This document shows positions 7,825 to 15,706 of a DNA stretch of 16,841 bases, in pieces (the stretch's first letter is position 1; each line of letters starts with the position of its first letter). The stretch comes from CAYRTD01 sp964426915 (GTDB taxonomy: Bacteria; Bacteroidota; Bacteroidia; Bacteroidales; GCA-2748055). The DNA lies in NCBI GenBank assembly GCA_964426915.1, contig CAYRTD010000090.1, positions 1 through 16,841 on the forward strand, in the 5' to 3' direction. The notes below the pieces were generated by a model. It did no database searches. It saw only the letters and a list, made by a program, of their open reading frames with translations, and was not told the origin of the DNA. The translations under genes were made by a program, and so were the position numbers.

Positions 7825-8001
7825 TGATATTCAATTATTTGAGAAGAGAGTGAAATTTTTAGTAAAAATAGTTAAAAAAGTGTAAGGATTTTATTGCTGA
7901 AGATGATTTATATCAACTTTTTCAGGTGTTTTAAAACAAATCGCACCATATGAGCATTTTCCCTGTTCTATTGTTAATAATATAAACAAAAAAAACCAGC
8001 T
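7825..8001. promoter_or_regulatory. Divergent intergenic region between pta and the DUF1338 gene
   Basis: This 177-bp AT-rich gap separates two divergently transcribed genes and must hold promoters for both. It contains the palindrome GTTTTAAAAC (7928-7937). I searched by eye for the Bacteroidota promoter pair TTTG / TAnnTTTG and found only partial matches, so no promoter boxes are placed. Confidence 0.4.
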
Positions 8002-8820
8002 ATGGACCTGAAAGAAATTTTTGATCGTTTATGGACAGATTACACAGAAATTAGTCCATCCGCAGGAAAGATATTCGATTTATTCACCCGGGAAGGTGAA
8101 ACTGTTATCAATGACCACATAGCCTTTCGAACATTTGATGATCCGAGAGTAAATATAGATGTACTCTCAAGGCCATTTACTTCGCAGGGTTACATACAAG
8201 CGGGAGAGTACGCATTTGACAGCAAGCATTTATATGCAAAGCATTTCGAACTGCCGGATGATGAGCTGGCTCCCAGAGTTTTTATCAGTCAGCTGAAAAC
8301 AAACGATTTTTCTGACGATCTGCAGGAAATCGTTACACAAGCCGTTGATAGTATTCCGGAGGATCTTCTTAACACGGAGGAGGCTCTTATTTTTTCAGGT
8401 GGACTGTTGGAGCAGCCGGATTATGCAACTTATAAAGCCTTAAGAATGGAATCTGAATATGCTGCATGGATGTATGTCTTCGGTTTCAGGGCCAACCACT
8501 TTACTGTGAGTGTGAATCATTTGAAAAACTATGACAATCTTGAAAAAGTTAACCGGCTTCTCAAAGAAAATGGATTTTTGCTGAATACTGCAGGGGGTGA
8601 GATCAAAGGATCGGAAAAACAATTGTTAAGACAATCGAGTACTCTTGCAGATATAACTGAAATAGAATTTAAGGAAGGAAAAGAGAAAATCCCGGCATGT
8701 TATTATGAATTCGCACAGCGGTATAAAAATAAGGCGGGTAAATTATTCAGCGGGTTTATTGCAAAATCTGCCGACAGGATATTTGAAAGTACGGATTTCC
8801 GAAAGGAAAAGCCAAATTAG
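8002..8820 (+). CDS. DUF1338 / HglS-family protein (2-oxoadipate dioxygenase-decarboxylase-like)
   Basis: This 272-residue protein belongs to the DUF1338 family, now named for hydroxyglutarate synthase (HglS). The characterised Pseudomonas member converts 2-oxoadipate to D-2-hydroxyglutarate + CO2 with Fe(II) and O2 in lysine breakdown. The family has a vicinal-oxygen-chelate-like fold with a His-His-Glu metal site. Here the expected ligands are visible as H39 in NDHIAFRTFDDP, H166 in GFRANHFTVSVN and E236 in YYEFAQRY. The protein is far shorter than the Pseudomonas enzyme (roughly 460 residues), so it is a compact subfamily whose reaction may differ. It is divergent from pta and followed directly by a MITE-like element. 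About 2.2 kb downstream is a D-2-hydroxyglutarate dehydrogenase-like gene in the same orientation, which fits the proposed product. The family call is firm; the reaction is inferred. Confidence 0.85.
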   Translation: MDLKEIFDRLWTDYTEISPSAGKIFDLFTREGETVINDHIAFRTFDDPRVNIDVLSRPFTSQGYIQAGEYAFDSKHLYAKHFELPDDELAPRVFISQLKTNDFSDDLQEIVTQAVDSIPEDLLNTEEALIFSGGLLEQPDYATYKALRMESEYAAWMYVFGFRANHFTVSVNHLKNYDNLEKVNRLLKENGFLLNTAGGEIKGSEKQLLRQSSTLADITEIEFKEGKEKIPACYYEFAQRYKNKAGKLFSGFIAKSADRIFESTDFRKEKPN

Positions 8821-8967
8821 GCCTGTCAATAAAGTCGAGTGATTGGAGGCTGTCTAAAAAGTAGGATATCAAGGCTTGCGAAGTCTCAAAAAGCGGAGTC
8901 TACTGATGTAAATGAGCATTTTTGGGGCGAGCATAACGCAGATAGCGGACTTTATGGACAAACACTA
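8821..8967. mobile_element. About 147-bp MITE-like element, mosaic
   Basis: The left end (GCCTGTCAATAAAGTCGAG) and the reverse complement of the right end (8946-8967, TAGTGTTTGTCCATAAAGTC...) form imperfect terminal inverted repeats of the same family as the 1645-1708 element. AATTAG occurs at both borders (8815-8820 and 8967-8972), which may be a target duplication or part of the terminus. Inside, from about 8844, a second terminus-like string GAGGCTGTCTAAAAAGT appears. The right part (ACGCAGATAGCGGAC) also resembles the copy at 16791. It separates two convergent genes, the DUF1338 gene and the histidine kinase gene, and carries no ORF. Confidence 0.6.
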
Positions 8968-8995
8968 ATTAGAATTTTCCCTGCAATTGAATAAA

Positions 8996-10600
8996 TCAGG
9001 GATTAACCGGATGCTTAAAACAAAATTCACTACCTTTTCCTGGTTCAGATTCCAGCCAGATAGATCCTCCCAAATTTTCAATATAGGCTTTTGATATAGA
9101 TAATCCCAGACCATTACCCCCACGGAGAACATCTTTTGAAAGCTTCGCCTGATGAAACCGGTCGAAAATTTGTTGGTGAAATTCCGGATCAATACCAATT
9201 CCGGTATCCTTCACTCTGAAGTAATAATAATCTTCATCCCTGTCAATTTTGAGCTCTATTTCACCTTCATCGGTAAATTTTATAGCATTCTTCAGGAGAT
9301 TATCGAGGATCTGACGCAATTTCTGAATATCAGTCCGTATTACTGCCTCAGGTCCGGCTGAGTTTACTATTTGTAGTTCGATTCCTTTATTTGAAGCTTC
9401 TTCATGAAAGAGTTGCACCATTTTCTGAATTATTTCTTCAAGTTTAAAATCGCTGAAATGAGTCTCAATTATTCCCGATTCAATTTTTGATATCTCAACA
9501 ATATCATTAACTATGTCGAGAAGCTGAAGGCTGCTGTTTTTGATTACCTGGAGATAATTCTGACGCTGGTCTTCATTCTCTTCCGTCATCAGAATGTCTA
9601 TGTAACCAATGATGCCGTTCATGGGAGTTCTTATCTCATGCGACATATTCGTAAGGAAAGAAGATTTTAAATAATCACTTTGCTCGGCTTTTTCTTTTGC
9701 ATTTACAAGATCTTCATTAATTTCCGTCAGCTCAGTATTTAGCTCCTGATACGCGATGTTCTGTTCCTTTAATTTATTACTGCCCTGCTCAACTTCTGAG
9801 AGGGCATTTTTGAGTTCCGTAACGTCTGTATATATGGTAGCAAATTTATCATTGTTGAGCAGATTATATGAAACCCGGTAGGATTTATTTTTTTCTTCAT
9901 CATAATAATCAGAAGATGCAGGTTTCCTGAATCCCTTGTTTTTTATCCATGTCCGGTTAATCTCTTCGGAGGAAATATTATATATTTCAGTGGCTTTCTT
10001 ACCGACAAGTTCTTCTTTCTTTTTACCATAAATCTTTTCGTAAGATTTATTAACATCAATTATAATATAATCAATAATTTCGCCGTCTGTATCTCTAATC
10101 AATTGGTTAAAAACCATTCCCTCATTCATGTTTTGAAAAACTGTCCGGTATTTCCATTCACTTTCTTCAATCAGATTTGCGGCTTTTTTCTTCAGGGTTA
10201 TATCGTAGAAAGTAGTAACAAAGAAATTCTTAAACGGTGAATAGGCATTTACGTCAAAATATTTATCAATATCCGGTGAATATAACTCAAAACGGGCCGG
10301 GGTGCCACCAATGGCAACCTTACCATAGGTATCGATCCATCTTTTTTCTGTATTGGGAAGAATGTCAAGAGCCGTGCGACCAAGAATATCATCAGCTTTG
10401 AGTCCCGTTTGCCGTTCGTACTCACGGTTAACTTTCAAAAAAACATAATCGATAGGATTTCCTTTCTTATCCGTAATAATCTTATGAAAGGCGAAACCAG
10501 TATTCATCTCTTCAAAAAGAGAGTTATATTCTTTCTGTTTTCGCTCTAAATCGCGACTTAGTTCTTCAATTTTTGCTTTTAAATCATCTATGCTTAGCAT
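8996..10600 (-). CDS. Soluble PAS-domain sensor histidine kinase
   Basis: This 534-residue protein has no signal peptide or membrane segment, so it should sense a cytoplasmic cue. Order: a short coiled coil (about 4-30), a PAS domain (about 28-135, with NREYERQTGLKADDILGRTALDILP), a second PAS domain (about 145-262, with VNKSYEKIYGKKKEELVGKKATEIY), a coiled coil (about 262-310), HisKA with phosphoacceptor H321 (MSHEIRTPMNGIIGY), then HATPase_c with N-box N438 (ILDNLLKNAIKFT), G1 DTGIGI (465-470) and G2 GNGLGL (495-500). All catalytic motifs are intact. There is no receiver domain and no response-regulator gene in the window, so its partner is unknown. It is a single gene, convergent with the DUF1338 gene and divergent from the oxidoreductase gene. 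Control of the neighbouring metabolic genes is possible but unsupported. Confidence 0.93.
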   Translation of the reverse strand: MLSIDDLKAKIEELSRDLERKQKEYNSLFEEMNTGFAFHKIITDKKGNPIDYVFLKVNREYERQTGLKADDILGRTALDILPNTEKRWIDTYGKVAIGGTPARFELYSPDIDKYFDVNAYSPFKNFFVTTFYDITLKKKAANLIEESEWKYRTVFQNMNEGMVFNQLIRDTDGEIIDYIIIDVNKSYEKIYGKKKEELVGKKATEIYNISSEEINRTWIKNKGFRKPASSDYYDEEKNKSYRVSYNLLNNDKFATIYTDVTELKNALSEVEQGSNKLKEQNIAYQELNTELTEINEDLVNAKEKAEQSDYLKSSFLTNMSHEIRTPMNGIIGYIDILMTEENEDQRQNYLQVIKNSSLQLLDIVNDIVEISKIESGIIETHFSDFKLEEIIQKMVQLFHEEASNKGIELQIVNSAGPEAVIRTDIQKLRQILDNLLKNAIKFTDEGEIELKIDRDEDYYYFRVKDTGIGIDPEFHQQIFDRFHQAKLSKDVLRGGNGLGLSISKAYIENLGGSIWLESEPGKGSEFCFKHPVNP

Positions 10601-10621
10601 TATCTTCCCCCGGATATGCTT

Positions 10622-10643
10622 TAGTGTTTGTCTATAATGTCCG
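10622..10643 (-). repeat. MITE-like terminal repeat, copy D
   Basis: TAGTGTTTGTCTATAATGTC begins this copy, the inverted form of the right terminus seen at 34, 1687 and 8946. It lies 21 bases upstream of the histidine kinase start codon. A matching partner end was not found to its right, so it looks like a solitary or decayed terminus. Confidence 0.6.
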
Positions 10644-11004
10644 TTTACTATCTACACTTGACCGGAAATTGTTCACTCGCCTCGGGCCAATCCCACTTCC
10701 CCGGTTTCATAAAATATAAAGCGAACTTCAGCCTTACTGAGTACCCCCCCCTGGTTCTCTAATAGATAGCCTGTTTATAGGGTTTATACTATTTTTAAAA
10801 AAAAAGGTTTTAATAATAGCCTTCTTTCTATACTAACAACCTGCTTGTTCCTAAATTCCCAATTTAATCTGATTTATAGCAGATTCGTCGAAATTCGTTA
10901 TACTTTATATTTGAAAAAACCAATTGTAACTCATTCGTAAAACTGCATAATAAATGAAATACATGAATCAAACAGGCTAAAGACCGATTATTCTCTAATA
11001 TTTT

Positions 11005-11012
11005 TAACTTTA
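11005..11012 (+). promoter_or_regulatory. Candidate Bacteroidota -7 box
   Basis: TAACTTTA matches TAnnTTTG at all but the last position and ends 26 bases before the oxidoreductase start codon. No convincing TTTG -33 box is found at the expected distance, so the call is weak. Confidence 0.3.
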
Positions 11013-11038
11013 CCCAATGATAAAATTATATTACGAAG

Positions 11039-13975
11039 ATGAGGAAAATACCTGGATTTTCAGAGCTTGAATTGACCATTGACGGTAGGGTTTTTACAGA
11101 TGAACCAAAACTTAGGATGTATGCAACAGATGCATCTGCGTATCGTGAAAAACCACTTGCAATTATCTATCCTGCAAATGAAAATGATCTGAAAACCATT
11201 GTTAAGGATGCAGTAAAGAATAAGTATTCCCTTATTCCGAGAGGGGCCGGGACTTCTCTGGCCGGACAGGTTGTTGGAAGCGGGGTTATTGTGGATGTCT
11301 CAAAATATATGAATAATATCCTTGAGATAAATGAAGGGGAAAGGTGGGTGAGGGTTCAGCCAGGTATCGTTCTGGATGAATTAAACATTCGTCTGAAAGG
11401 TAAGTCTTTATTTTTTGCACCCGAAACTTCCACTTCCAATAGATGCGTAATTGGCGGAATGATAGGGAATAACAGTAGCGGACTTCATTCATTGGTTTAT
11501 GGAACTACCCGCGAACATTTGATTTCGGTGAAATGTATTCTTGGAGATGGTTCTGAAGCAGAATTTCGTCCTTTAAGTAAAAAGGAATTTGAGGAAAAAT
11601 GTAAGCTCGATAATCTGGAGGGGGATATCTACAGGAAAATGAGGGATTTGCTGAAAGATCCGGAAAAGAGAAAACAAATTTCGGAAGAATATCCTGATCC
11701 TTCCGTAGTCAGAAGAAATACAGGTTATGCCCTGGATGAATTGATGGATAATGAAATATTCGATCCCGAAAGCTCTAAAGCGCTTAATTTCTGCAAATTA
11801 ATTGCAGGTTCGGAAGGAACACTTGCTTTTATAACGGAAGCTAAATTATCGCTTGAGCCTCTTCCTCCTAATGAGAAAGCTTTATTATGTGCACATTTTA
11901 ATTCTGTGGAAGAAGCAATAAGGGGAAATCTCGTTGCTCTCGCTCATAAGCCTTCTGCTATTGAGCTGATGGATAATAAAATACTTGAACTTACCAAGGA
12001 GAATATTGAGCAAAGAAAAAATCGATTTTTTGTTAAGGGGGATCCCGGAGCTATATTAATGATTGAGTTTGCAAGCAATACAATTGAAGAGATTGACTCC
12101 TCCTGTGCCGGGCTTATTGAGGATTTTAAGAAGAATGATTTAGGATATCACTTCCCCCTTGTTACCGGTAGTGATATAAAAAAGGTGTGGGCTCTCAGGA
12201 AAGCCGGACTGGGTGTGCTTTCAAATATGCCGGGTGATGCAAGACCGGTATCGGTCATTGAAGATACTTCGGTGAATCCGGAAGTTCTTGGGTCCTATAT
12301 CAGCGATTTTAATAAAATCCTGGATAAATACAAGCTTCAATGTGTTTATCATGCCCATATATCCGTTGGAGAGCTGCATTTGCGCCCCATTCTCGACCTG
12401 AAAAAAGAGAAGGATGTTGAGATGTTCCATACCATTGCAGGCGAGACCGCACTCCTGGTGAAAAAATACCGGGGTTCCCTCAGCGGAGAACACGGCGATG
12501 GAAGATTGCGGGGAGAATTTATTCCTGTAATGGTAGGAGAGGAGATCTATTCATGGTTTAAAGACATCAAAAAAACATGGGATCCACATAATGTATTCAA
12601 TGCCAACAAAATAACCGATACCCCCAAAATGAATACCATGCTCAGGTTTACGCCCGGGAAGGAAACTCCTGAGATCGAAACCATTTTTGATTTCAGCGGG
12701 CAGGGCGGTTATATGCGGGCTATTGAAAAATGTAACGGATCGGGTGACTGCAGGAAAACCGAAGTGATCGGGGGAGCCATGTGTCCCAGTTATATGGCTT
12801 CCCGTGATGAATATACCACAACCCGGGCAAGGGCCAATATCCTGAGGGAATATATAAGCAATTCGCCAAATGGTAATATCTGGAATCATAAAGAGATCTA
12901 TGATGTACTCGATCTGTGCCTGTCATGCAAGGCCTGTAAATCGGAATGCCCCTCCAGCGTAGATATGGCGAAATTAAAAGCCGAATTTCTTCAGCATTAT
13001 TATGATAAAAACGGCATTCCATTAAGGGCCAAATCAATAGCCTATATTACATCATTTAATAGTTTAGGAAGTACTTTGCCTGGGATCTATAATTTCTTTA
13101 TCAGTAATAAATTTATTTCAGGGATCTTTAAAAGATCTATGGGCTTTGCCGTGGAGAGATCCATTCCGCTACTGGCTAAGACCACTGTACATAAATGGGC
13201 AGGGAAAAATCTTGCTCACCTGAACAGCTTACAGCACGCGGGCGCTGATGAAATTGTGTTATTTATCGATGAATTTACAAATTTCAACGATGTTGAAGCC
13301 GGCATAAAGACTATAAAACTACTTTCGGCACTAGGTTACAAACTGATTATTCCAAAGGCTGTTGAGAGCGGGCGGACATTTATTTCAAAGGGACTGATAA
13401 GGACAGCCAAAAAGAAAGCCACACAGAACATCAGGATTTTCAAGGATTATGCCAAGAACGGAGTTCCGCTGGTGGGAGTGGAGCCTTCTGCAATTTTAAG
13501 CTTCCGGGATGAATATCCCGAACTGGTGGATAAAGAAGATCTGGAGGATGCAAATAAGCTTGCAGAAAGGGCATTTCTGCTGGAAGAATTTATTCTTGCA
13601 GAAATTAAGAAAGGAAATATTAAAAAGGAAATGTTTACAAAAGATAAGCGTAAACTTAAGTTCCACGGACATTGTCAGCAAAAAGCCATTGCCAGTACTG
13701 CAGTTAGCATCGAATGTCTGACTTTCCCTGAAAATTATGAAGCCGAAGAAATTCCCTCCGGATGCTGTGGCATGGCCGGGTCATTTGGCTACGAAAAAGA
13801 ACATTACGATCTCTCTCAAAAAGTAGGTGAACTGGTTCTTTTCCCCGCAGTTAGAAGTGCTGATGAAGAAACCATCATTGTTGCCTCCGGCACAAGCTGC
13901 CGGCATCAGATAGCGGACGGGACGGGGAGGAAGGCGTTGCATACGGGGGAGGTGTTGTTTGATGCGCTCGCCTAA
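11039..13975 (+). CDS. FAD-linked oxidase / Fe-S oxidoreductase fusion, YdiJ-type (D-2-hydroxyglutarate or D-lactate dehydrogenase-like)
   Basis: This 978-residue fusion should oxidise a D-2-hydroxy acid at FAD and pass electrons through Fe-S clusters. The FAD-binding domain (about 40-185) contains PRGAGTSLAGQVVG (67-80) and GGMIGNNSSG (139-148). The FAD oxidase C-terminal domain reaches about 525 and includes HAHISVGELHLRP (438-450) and SGEHGDGR (482-489, H485). Next come Cys positions C565, C571 and C582 and a clear 4Fe-4S set C627-x2-C630-x2-C633-x3-C637-P. The C-terminal domain resembles a CCG domain, with HGHC (876-879), a single CCG at 909-911 and C954. This architecture matches E. coli YdiJ, reported as a D-2-hydroxyglutarate dehydrogenase; D-lactate or glycolate oxidase activity is the alternative. 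The nearby HglS-like gene favours 2-hydroxyglutarate. No signal peptide is seen. Its TAA is the first codon of an inverted-repeat element. Confidence 0.9.
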   Translation: MRKIPGFSELELTIDGRVFTDEPKLRMYATDASAYREKPLAIIYPANENDLKTIVKDAVKNKYSLIPRGAGTSLAGQVVGSGVIVDVSKYMNNILEINEGERWVRVQPGIVLDELNIRLKGKSLFFAPETSTSNRCVIGGMIGNNSSGLHSLVYGTTREHLISVKCILGDGSEAEFRPLSKKEFEEKCKLDNLEGDIYRKMRDLLKDPEKRKQISEEYPDPSVVRRNTGYALDELMDNEIFDPESSKALNFCKLIAGSEGTLAFITEAKLSLEPLPPNEKALLCAHFNSVEEAIRGNLVALAHKPSAIELMDNKILELTKENIEQRKNRFFVKGDPGAILMIEFASNTIEEIDSSCAGLIEDFKKNDLGYHFPLVTGSDIKKVWALRKAGLGVLSNMPGDARPVSVIEDTSVNPEVLGSYISDFNKILDKYKLQCVYHAHISVGELHLRPILDLKKEKDVEMFHTIAGETALLVKKYRGSLSGEHGDGRLRGEFIPVMVGEEIYSWFKDIKKTWDPHNVFNANKITDTPKMNTMLRFTPGKETPEIETIFDFSGQGGYMRAIEKCNGSGDCRKTEVIGGAMCPSYMASRDEYTTTRARANILREYISNSPNGNIWNHKEIYDVLDLCLSCKACKSECPSSVDMAKLKAEFLQHYYDKNGIPLRAKSIAYITSFNSLGSTLPGIYNFFISNKFISGIFKRSMGFAVERSIPLLAKTTVHKWAGKNLAHLNSLQHAGADEIVLFIDEFTNFNDVEAGIKTIKLLSALGYKLIIPKAVESGRTFISKGLIRTAKKKATQNIRIFKDYAKNGVPLVGVEPSAILSFRDEYPELVDKEDLEDANKLAERAFLLEEFILAEIKKGNIKKEMFTKDKRKLKFHGHCQQKAIASTAVSIECLTFPENYEAEEIPSGCCGMAGSFGYEKEHYDLSQKVGELVLFPAVRSADEETIIVASGTSCRHQIADGTGRKALHTGEVLFDALA

Positions 13976-13976
13976 G

Positions 13977-14164
13977 AAGTTGTGCAGTTATGCAGTTGGG
14001 ATTCGTCAATTCAGTAATAAAAGTTGTGCAGTTATGCAGTTATGCAGTTGGGATTCGTCAATTCAGTAATAAAAGTTGTGCAGTTGTGCAGTTGGGATTC
14101 GTCATTACACTTCGCTGCGCTCACTAATAAAAGTCTTGCAGTTTTTTCGAGTTATGCAGTTGGG
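13977..14164 (+). repeat. Left block: three to four units of octamers plus spacer
   Basis: Units begin at 13977 (44 bp), 14021 (52 bp) and 14073 (about 58 bp), with a decayed fourth at 14131. Each has AAG, two or three GTTRTGCA octamers, then GTTGGGATTCGTCAATTCAG and TAATAA. The 8-bp difference between units one and two equals one octamer. In unit three the spacer is changed by a CTTCGCTGCGCTC insertion, and unit four is interrupted by a T-run. Confidence 0.8.
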
Positions 14165-14231
14165 CCACATCATTTCATTTCTACGTTCAATAAATCTTGT
14201 TTAATAAGAAGAACCAAACGGATTCTATTCA

Positions 14232-14287
14232 AACTGCACAACTGCACAACTGCACAACTGCACAACTGCACAACTGCACAACTGCAT
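14232..14287. repeat. Seven tandem octamers AACTGCAC
   Basis: Six exact copies of AACTGCAC are followed by one AACTGCAT, with no spacers. The array is the reverse complement of the octamers in the left block, so the two halves can pair. Copy number is likely to vary by slippage. Confidence 0.9.
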
Positions 14288-14293
14288 AACTTC

Positions 14294-15706
14294 TTAAACA
14301 TTCAACTCTTCCCCCTCCGACTTAGCAATCACCACCGCACCGCAGCTATCGCTCCAAACGTTGGTAGCCGTACGGAACATGTCGAGTATACGGTCGACTG
14401 CAAGGATGAGACCCACTCCTTCGAGGGGTAAATTTACCGCAGTAAGTATAACGGTAATCATAACCAGGCCGGCCATGGGGATCCCCGCAGCACCAATGGA
14501 AGCCAGGAGGGCGGTGATTACCACTATGATCTGCTGGGTTACGGAAAGATCCACACCATAGGCCTGAGCTATGAACAGGGCTGCTATGCATTCATACAAA
14601 GCAGTGCCGTCCATATTTATTGTTGCGCCAAGGGGAAGTGTAAAACTGGTTATTTTATTGGAAACCCCGCTGTTTTCTTCCACAGCAGTCATGGTAAGAG
14701 GAAGAGTAGCACCTGAGGAGGAAGTGGAAAAAGCAGTGAGCAGGGGCGTTGACATATTGGAAAAATGCCTGAACGGCCGGGCTTTTCCTATAAATTTAAC
14801 AATCAGGGGAAGGATAATGAAAGCATGAATTGCGAGGGCTAAAAGTACTGTGCCCATATATAAGCCCATGCGGGAAATCAGGTTGATAAGGTCATCCTGA
14901 TCGGCAACCACTTTTACCACAATTCCGAATATTCCTATGGGAGTGAATTTAATGATGAACATAGTGATCTTCATCATGACATCGAAGATCGAATTGAAAA
15001 GTTTGGTTAGGAATTCGGAAGATTTTGAATTTACACGCGTTATGAAAAATCCGAAAAGAATGGAAAAGAAGATTATCGGCAGCATGTCATTTTCAACAAT
15101 CGATTGAAAAACATTGGAAGGCACTATTTCAACAAGGATATCCCTGAAATCCCGCTGTTTTTCGACCAGACCCTCGACTTTTTGCACGAAATTCATATCT
15201 GCACCGACACCTGGCTGGATAATGTTTACAAGAAACAGACCAGTAAGTATTGCAAAGGTACTGGTAAGAACATAATAAGAAATAGTCTTCAGACCAAGCC
15301 TGCCAAGGTTTTGTCCGGATCCGATATTTGTTATTCCTGAAATTAAAGAACTTACAATGAGTGGGATTATAAGCATTTTTAAAGCACGCAGAAATATATC
15401 ACCCATCCAGCTTACATTCGTAACCGCAGGATTATAATATGCAGTTTTTCTTATGATTTCATAGTAGCGCTGAAAATCTTCTTCACTCAATGTATTTTGA
15501 ATGGCAAGCTGAAAAGATTCCAGGGAGTTATACCTGGTATTTTCAAGGGTCCGGATATCTTCAACAACACGGACAGGCACATCCTTTTGCTCAAGTTTAT
15601 TAATTTCCTTTTCCTGTATTCGGTAGGAGGTTGGAAATATCAGTCCATAAATAATAGCAAGGACCAGGGCAATTAAAATTTGCCAGTGCAGTTGGATCTT
15701 TTTCAT
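14294..15706 (-). CDS. Dicarboxylate/acidic amino acid:cation symporter (DAACS, GltP/GltPh-like)
   Basis: This inner-membrane transporter is 470 residues from the chosen ATG at 15706 (MKKIQLHWQILIALVLA). An upstream ATG at 15787 would add a 27-residue tail that does not fit the family. Motifs are the serine-rich hairpin STSSSGATLP (327-336), NMDGT (364-368), the second hairpin IGAAGIPMAG (404-413) and the binding helix DRILDMFRTATNVWSD (438-453). By comparison with GltPh, D442, R445, T446, N449 and D453 match the substrate and Na+ ligands; the Arg points to acidic substrates such as glutamate, aspartate or C4-dicarboxylates. The usual NVTGD reads NVWSD. After TM1 (about 7-24) there is an unusually long, charged periplasmic loop (about 27-98) before WMGDIFLRALKMLIIPL. 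It is convergent with the oxidoreductase. Confidence 0.92.
   Translation of the reverse strand: MKKIQLHWQILIALVLAIIYGLIFPTSYRIQEKEINKLEQKDVPVRVVEDIRTLENTRYNSLESFQLAIQNTLSEEDFQRYYEIIRKTAYYNPAVTNVSWMGDIFLRALKMLIIPLIVSSLISGITNIGSGQNLGRLGLKTISYYVLTSTFAILTGLFLVNIIQPGVGADMNFVQKVEGLVEKQRDFRDILVEIVPSNVFQSIVENDMLPIIFFSILFGFFITRVNSKSSEFLTKLFNSIFDVMMKITMFIIKFTPIGIFGIVVKVVADQDDLINLISRMGLYMGTVLLALAIHAFIILPLIVKFIGKARPFRHFSNMSTPLLTAFSTSSSGATLPLTMTAVEENSGVSNKITSFTLPLGATINMDGTALYECIAALFIAQAYGVDLSVTQQIIVVITALLASIGAAGIPMAGLVMITVILTAVNLPLEGVGLILAVDRILDMFRTATNVWSDSCGAVVIAKSEGEELNV

Larger units (their letters stand above)
10601..11038. other. 438-bp gene-free region between kinase and oxidoreductase
   Basis: No coding region is recognisable. 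It holds one MITE-like end (10622-10643), a C8 run (10744-10751), a T5A9 tract (10792-10805), a 6-bp hairpin AATCTG/CAGATT (10866-10885) and the presumed promoters of both divergent genes. The length is generous for two promoters, and the left third may be repeat debris. Confidence 0.55.
13973..14296. repeat. Inverted-repeat element between convergent genes
   Basis: The outer ends are inverted repeats of about 25 bp with two mismatches, both starting TAAGAAGTTRTGCAGTT on their own strand. The left TAA is the stop codon of the oxidoreductase and the right TAA (minus strand) is the stop codon of the symporter. The left part consists of GTTRTGCA octamers with spacers; the right part is a clean octamer array. 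A transcript from either strand can form a long hairpin, so it could act as a two-way terminator. Confidence 0.75.

Noticed and set aside
12551..13037. Minus-strand frames of 105-112 codons opposite the FAD/Fe-S gene
   Set aside because: They overlap the conserved Cys-rich region of the 978-residue protein and show no independent motif.
14232..14287. Regular repeats suggesting a CRISPR array
   Set aside because: The units are 8 bp with no spacers and no cas genes are nearby; this is a tandem octamer array.
14024..14431. A 135-codon plus-strand reading frame through the octamer region
   Set aside because: Its translation is simply the tandem repeat (LHNCTTAQ-type) plus the antisense of the symporter 3' end, so it is not a gene.
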